9,694 nt of DNA from Bacteroidota bacterium. Lineage in GTDB: Bacteria > Bacteroidota > Ignavibacteria > Tepidaquicellales > Tepidaquicellaceae. A program made the position numbers and the translations under genes. This document shows, one piece after another, positions 6,760 through 9,694 of the stretch (position 1 is its first letter; each line of letters begins with the position of its first letter). The notes beneath the pieces are model-generated. The model saw only the letters and a program-made list of their open reading frames with translations, did no database searches and was not told the origin of the DNA. The stretch is from contig JAEYVS010000160.1 of the NCBI GenBank assembly GCA_023429265.1, forward strand, positions 1 to 9,694, written 5' to 3'.

Positions 6760-7947
6760 ATGAGAAGAATTATAATTTTAATATTATTTACATTAATAGC
6801 CGGTTCAACTAATGCTCAATGGCAGCAGGTTTATACAGTTCCAAATTGGGTTTACTCGTTCACTGCTACAGGCAATAATATTTTTATTGGAGCTGGAAGT
6901 ACCGGAATACACTCTTCAGCTAATAATGGAGCTAATTGGAGCCAGGGAAACTTAACAGGAACAGTTTACTCACTGGCATCAAGCGGCAGCTTTTTATTTG
7001 CAGGAAATTCGGGAAATGGAATATTCAGGTCTTCTAATGCGGGGGTAAATTGGATTCAAACTCCGCTAAACAATCGGTTTATACGAACGCTTGCTGTGAA
7101 TGGAGCTACTATTCTGGCAGGTACATCATCATCAGATAATGAAATTTATCTGTCGACAAATTATGGAGCTAATTGGAATGAAGTATCTCCCATTGGTGGT
7201 GAAGTGATGTCTCTTAATATAAGTGACAATTATGTGTTTGCCGGTGGTAATCCTGTAGGTGTATTTATTTCAACAAATGACGGAGCTAATTGGCAGCAGT
7301 CATCTTTGAATAGTGGGATTGTCCGTGCTATTGTATCAAATGGCAGTAATATTTATGCCGGAACAAATTCCGGAGTATTTATTTCAACTAATTATGGCGC
7401 AAACTGGGTTGAGTCATCATTAAGCACACAATACATTTACTCTATGGCTTTAAACGGGAGTAATCTATATGCCGCAAATGGTACAGGAGGAGTATGGGTA
7501 TCAAATAACAGCGGCGTTAACTGGACCCAGCGAAATGAAGGTTTCGGGGGTTTAAATGTTCAGAATGTTTTTATTTCAGGCAGCTATATTTATGCTAGCG
7601 CTTACACCGGATCAAATCATACTGTGTTTAGAAGACCGCTCAGTGAACTTGTTGGCATTCAAAACATTTCTTCCGAAATCCCGGACGGCTTCTCATTACA
7701 GCAAAACTACCCAAATCCCTTTAATCCCTCTACAAAGATAAAATTTGCCATACCTAATTCATCCTTTGTAAAGCTGGCAGTATATGACATGCTGGGGCGT
7801 GAAGTATCATCCTTAGTAAATGAACAGCTGCAGCCTGGAACGTATGAATATGAGTTCGAAGCATCAGGATTAATTAGCGGTGTGTATTTTTATAAAATTT
7901 CAACGGACAATTTTTCGGAAGTAAGAAAAATGATTTTAATTAAATAA
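6760..7947 (+). CDS. Secreted seven-blade Asp-box propeller protein with T9SS sorting domain
   Basis: Second gene of the run, 10 bases after the previous stop. The 395-residue product has a signal peptide (1-19, cleavage after NA before Q20-W21). Seven short repeat units of 38-41 residues follow, with Asp-boxes in the variant form S-T-N-x-G-A-N-W closing at Trp 60, 98, 139, 178, 216 and 255. The seventh unit (about 262-299) has no Asp-box and ends F-R-R-P-L-S-E-L. Replacement of the usual Gly-Gly by x-Gly and of Ser by Asn before Trp sets it apart from its neighbours. Residues 307-395 are the T9SS type A module, the closest copy to that of the preceding gene. There is no Shine-Dalgarno sequence before the ATG (CAATTCGACA), so translation probably depends on ribosomes finishing the upstream gene. 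Surface-displayed binding or structural role is inferred from the fold only. Confidence 0.91.
   Translation: MRRIIILILFTLIAGSTNAQWQQVYTVPNWVYSFTATGNNIFIGAGSTGIHSSANNGANWSQGNLTGTVYSLASSGSFLFAGNSGNGIFRSSNAGVNWIQTPLNNRFIRTLAVNGATILAGTSSSDNEIYLSTNYGANWNEVSPIGGEVMSLNISDNYVFAGGNPVGVFISTNDGANWQQSSLNSGIVRAIVSNGSNIYAGTNSGVFISTNYGANWVESSLSTQYIYSMALNGSNLYAANGTGGVWVSNNSGVNWTQRNEGFGGLNVQNVFISGSYIYASAYTGSNHTVFRRPLSELVGIQNISSEIPDGFSLQQNYPNPFNPSTKIKFAIPNSSFVKLAVYDMLGREVSSLVNEQLQPGTYEYEFEASGLISGVYFYKISTDNFSEVRKMILIK
7678..7944 (+). repeat. T9SS sorting-domain module, copy 2
   Basis: Encodes residues 307-395 of the second operon protein. Compared with copy 1, seven amino-acid changes are seen, mostly at the two ends (for example R to G and F to Q near the start, T-I to I-L near the end). 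The centre, from NYPNPFNP to about FEASGL, is identical in protein. Confidence 0.85.
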
Positions 7948-7954
7948 TACTCAG

Positions 7955-9406
7955 ATGAAAAATTCAATATTAATTTTCTTATTTGTTATTTGCGTTTTAC
8001 CTTTTGGTATAAGCAATGCCCAGTGGGAGCCGGATGTTCGGCTGACAGATAACTCTGCCGGCTCTTTTACATCTGATAATAATGCATGGTGTATCGCAGC
8101 AAACGGAAATATTCTGCACGTCGTATGGTATGACAATCGCGACGGAAACTATGAAATATACTACAAACGCTCGACAGACGGAGGCACAAGCTGGGGAACA
8201 GATACACGGCTGACTAATAACTCCGGTGTTTCAAACTATCCTTCTGTTGCGGTATCCGGCTCGATTGTGCATGTTGTGTGGTCTGACAGTCGGGATACCG
8301 GGATATATTATAAACGCTCTACAGACGGAGGCACAAGCTGGGGAGCTGATCAACGGTTGACGAATCAAACGGCTCTGTTTGCTAATTCATTCCGTACTTC
8401 AGTTGCGGTATCCGGCACGGTTGTGAATGTTGTATGGCATGACCTGCGTGATGGGAACATAGAGGTGTACTACAAACGCTCACCGGACGGCGGTGCGAGC
8501 TGGGGAGCTGATACACCGCTGACGAATCACACCGGTCAGTCAGTCAATCCTTCTATTGCAGTATCCGGCTCGGTTGTGCATGTTGCCTGGGAAGAGCAGC
8601 GTGATGGAAACCCGGAGATATACTATAGACGCTCAATAGACGGAGGTATAAGCTGGGAACCTGATACCCGGCTGACGAATAATCCGGCTCAATCACGTTT
8701 TGCTTCAATATCAGTATCGGATTCAGTTGTGCATATTGTTTGGAGGGATCAGCGTGATGGTAATATGGAGATATATTACAAACGTTCAACTGATGGTGGT
8801 GCAAACTGGGGAAGCGATACACGCTTAACCGATAACTCCGCTACTTCACAGTTCCCTTCTATTGCAGCTTCGGGCTCTGCTGTGCATGTTGTATGGTGGG
8901 ATGCTAGGAGCGTGAGCGAAGAGATATATTACAAAAAATCCACAGATGGCGGTACAACTTGGGGAACAGATACACGCTTGACAAATAACTCTGCTGAGTC
9001 ACAGTATGCTTCAGTTACGGTATCAGGTTCAGCAGTACACGTTGTATGGAATGACGACCGCGATGGGAACTGGGAAATATACTATAAACGCGACCAAACA
9101 GGTAATACTGTGGGTATAACTTCGATTAGCAGTGTAATCCCGGACGGATTCTCCCTTTCCCAAAACTACCCGAACCCTTTCAACCCCTCTACAAAGATAG
9201 AATTTGCCGTACCAAATTCATCTTTTGTAAAGCTGGCAGTATATGACCTGCTGGGAAGGGAAGTTTCGTCGCTTGTAAATGAACAGCTACAGCCGGGAAC
9301 TTATGAATATGATTTTGATGCGTCCAGACTGAATAGTGGCGTATACTTTTACAAGCTGGAATCGAATAGCTTTTCAGAAGTTAAAAAAATGCTCTTGATA
9401 AAATAA
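7955..9406 (+). CDS. Secreted sialidase-like (BNR/Asp-box) seven-repeat propeller protein with T9SS sorting domain
   Basis: Third gene of the run, seven bases after the previous stop and again without a Shine-Dalgarno sequence. The 483-residue product has a signal peptide (1-22, cleavage after NA before Q23-W24). Seven repeats start at W24, W80, W129, W183, W234, W285 and W336. Each reads W-G-x-D-x-R-L-T-N, then V-x-V-S-G-S-x-V-H-V-V-W-x-D-x-R-D-G-N-x-E-I-Y-Y-K-R and an Asp-box S-T-D-G-G-x-S-W that opens the next unit. This resembles the BNR repeats of sialidases. I cannot assign the sialidase catalytic set, because the Arg, Asp and Tyr recur in nearly every repeat, so a binding or structural propeller is likelier than an enzyme. 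The last unit ends Y-Y-K-R-D-Q-T-G without an Asp-box. Residues 395-483 are the T9SS module. The gene is clearly richer in G/C than the two before it. Confidence 0.92.
   Translation: MKNSILIFLFVICVLPFGISNAQWEPDVRLTDNSAGSFTSDNNAWCIAANGNILHVVWYDNRDGNYEIYYKRSTDGGTSWGTDTRLTNNSGVSNYPSVAVSGSIVHVVWSDSRDTGIYYKRSTDGGTSWGADQRLTNQTALFANSFRTSVAVSGTVVNVVWHDLRDGNIEVYYKRSPDGGASWGADTPLTNHTGQSVNPSIAVSGSVVHVAWEEQRDGNPEIYYRRSIDGGISWEPDTRLTNNPAQSRFASISVSDSVVHIVWRDQRDGNMEIYYKRSTDGGANWGSDTRLTDNSATSQFPSIAASGSAVHVVWWDARSVSEEIYYKKSTDGGTTWGTDTRLTNNSAESQYASVTVSGSAVHVVWNDDRDGNWEIYYKRDQTGNTVGITSISSVIPDGFSLSQNYPNPFNPSTKIEFAVPNSSFVKLAVYDLLGREVSSLVNEQLQPGTYEYDFDASRLNSGVYFYKLESNSFSEVKKMLLIK
8024..9091 (+). repeat. Seven tandem ~153-bp repeats inside the sialidase-like gene
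   Basis: Units encode 56, 49, 54, 51, 51, 51 and 44 residues (the last is incomplete). Blocks such as TACAAACGCTC and GTATCCGGCTC recur almost unchanged, so the units are similar in DNA as well as protein. Unit 2 lacks two residues at the R-D-G-N-x-E site (R-D-T-G-I-Y-Y), unit 3 has an insertion after L-T-N, and unit 6 replaces R-D-G-N with R-S-V-S-E. In-frame length variation suggests copy-number change by recombination or slippage. Confidence 0.85.
9137..9403 (+). repeat. T9SS sorting-domain module, copy 3
   Basis: Encodes residues 395-483 of the third operon protein. It matches copy 2 at 74 of 89 residues and copy 1 at 72 of 89 by hand alignment. A run around TTTGTAAAGCTGGCAGTATA (about 9223-9246) is shared exactly with both other copies, while the last third has drifted most. 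Confidence 0.85.
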
Positions 9407-9415
9407 GTGCACAAT

Positions 9416-9448
9416 AAAGAGAGGAGGCTTTCACTCCTCTCTTTTTAT
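9416..9448 (+). terminator. Rho-independent terminator of the propeller operon
   Basis: AAAGAGAGGAG (9416-9426) pairs perfectly with CTCCTCTCTTT (9434-9444) around a seven-base loop GCTTTCA, and the right arm runs into TTTTTAT. An 11-bp stem with a T-run, starting 10 bases after the stop of the sialidase-like gene, is a clear intrinsic terminator and marks the end of the three-gene transcript. Confidence 0.92.
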
Positions 9449-9498
9449 AATCCCTCATTTTTCCTAATTTGTGGTATCCTTAAATCAAATGAAACCTC

Positions 9499-9694
9499 TT
9501 GAAAACACTTTTCACGGTATTCATCCTATCCATAATCACATCATATTCCTACTCGCAGGTAGTTAACATCGAATCTAAACGCGTGCGTAAGGAAGGCGAC
9601 GGATGGTCCGGTGAATCCGGTGTGGAGTTTTTCATATTAAAAGAAGTGAACACCATATACGCCGCGGGAGGAAATATCCAGCTCCAGATGAAAA
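9499..9694 (+). CDS. Secreted DUF481-like outer-membrane protein, N-terminal part (cut by window end)
   Basis: Only the first 65 codons are present. From TTG the frame reads M-K-T-L-F-T-V-F-I-L-S-I-I-T, a signal peptide with likely cleavage after SYS before Q20. The mature start Q-V-V-N-I-E-S-K-R, then G-W-S-G-E-S-G-V-E-F and N-I-Q-L-Q-M-K resembles the beginning of Bacteroidota DUF481 proteins, which are predicted outer-membrane beta-barrels. The assignment is from memory of that family and needs the rest of the gene. The frame is closed upstream by TGA at 9490-9492, so TTG is the first usable start. There is no clear Shine-Dalgarno sequence. An ATG at 9489 in another frame stops after 25 codons. 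The gene lies behind the operon terminator and should have its own promoter; a weak TAATTTG at 9465-9471 is only suggestive. Confidence 0.65.
   Translation, partial: MKTLFTVFILSIITSYSYSQVVNIESKRVRKEGDGWSGESGVEFFILKEVNTIYAAGGNIQLQMK

Noticed and set aside
8024..9091. CRISPR-like array
   Set aside because: The regular period is about 153 bp, lies wholly in one reading frame and encodes propeller blades; there are no short identical repeats with unique spacers.
7955..9406. Active sialidase
   Set aside because: The repeats carry the Asp-box, but Arg, Asp and Tyr recur in nearly every unit, and no distinct catalytic Arg triad, Tyr-Glu pair or sialidase N-terminal FRIP-type motif can be picked out.
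9489..9566. 25-codon frame M-K-P-L-E-N-T-F upstream of the DUF481-like gene, as a leader peptide
   Set aside because: It has no ribosome site and overlaps the signal-peptide coding region in another frame. It is most simply an out-of-frame reading.

Overview
The window looks like chromosomal DNA from the Ignavibacteria/Chlorobi side of the Bacteroidota. The main clue is the 89-residue C-terminal module on four proteins. Each begins I-P-[DE]-x-[FY]-x-L and continues QNYPNPFNP[ST]TKI, ending in KKM-x-x-I/L-I-K. This is the type A sorting domain of the type IX secretion system (T9SS), in the wording typical of Ignavibacteria. A second clue is that every exported protein here has Gln right after the predicted signal peptidase site, a known Bacteroidota habit.

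Left block (3-5229, all on the minus strand; transcription order is right to left). First comes a 477-residue all-helical protein of unknown function (3796-5229). Next is a class III-like PPK2 polyphosphate kinase (2828-3706), whose stop codon directly abuts the start of a MarC-family membrane protein (2198-2827). Last is a 702-residue secreted protein (3-2111) with fourteen Asp-box/YCF48-like blades and a T9SS tail. It is best read as two seven-bladed beta-propellers in one chain.

Right block (5514-9406, plus strand). Three secreted propeller proteins lie head to tail with gaps of only 10 and 7 bases and are followed by a strong rho-independent terminator (9416-9448). Each has a signal peptide, seven repeat units and a T9SS tail. 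The tails are nearly identical in DNA while the propellers have diverged. Only the first gene has a clear Shine-Dalgarno sequence. Its upstream region carries a perfect 12-bp inverted repeat (5407-5418 and 5474-5485) that could fold into a leader hairpin or act as paired operator sites.

After the terminator, a new plus-strand gene starts at a TTG (9499) and runs off the window. It encodes a secreted protein that resembles Bacteroidota DUF481 outer-membrane proteins.

Taken together, this is a cell-surface locus of T9SS-displayed propellers beside a small cytoplasmic/inner-membrane block. I see no mobile element, CRISPR array, tRNA or rRNA. I do not see a clearly new enzymatic system. The most notable signals are the multiple-of-seven blade rule with an eroded last Asp-box, the homogenised sorting tails, and the inverted repeat upstream of the operon.
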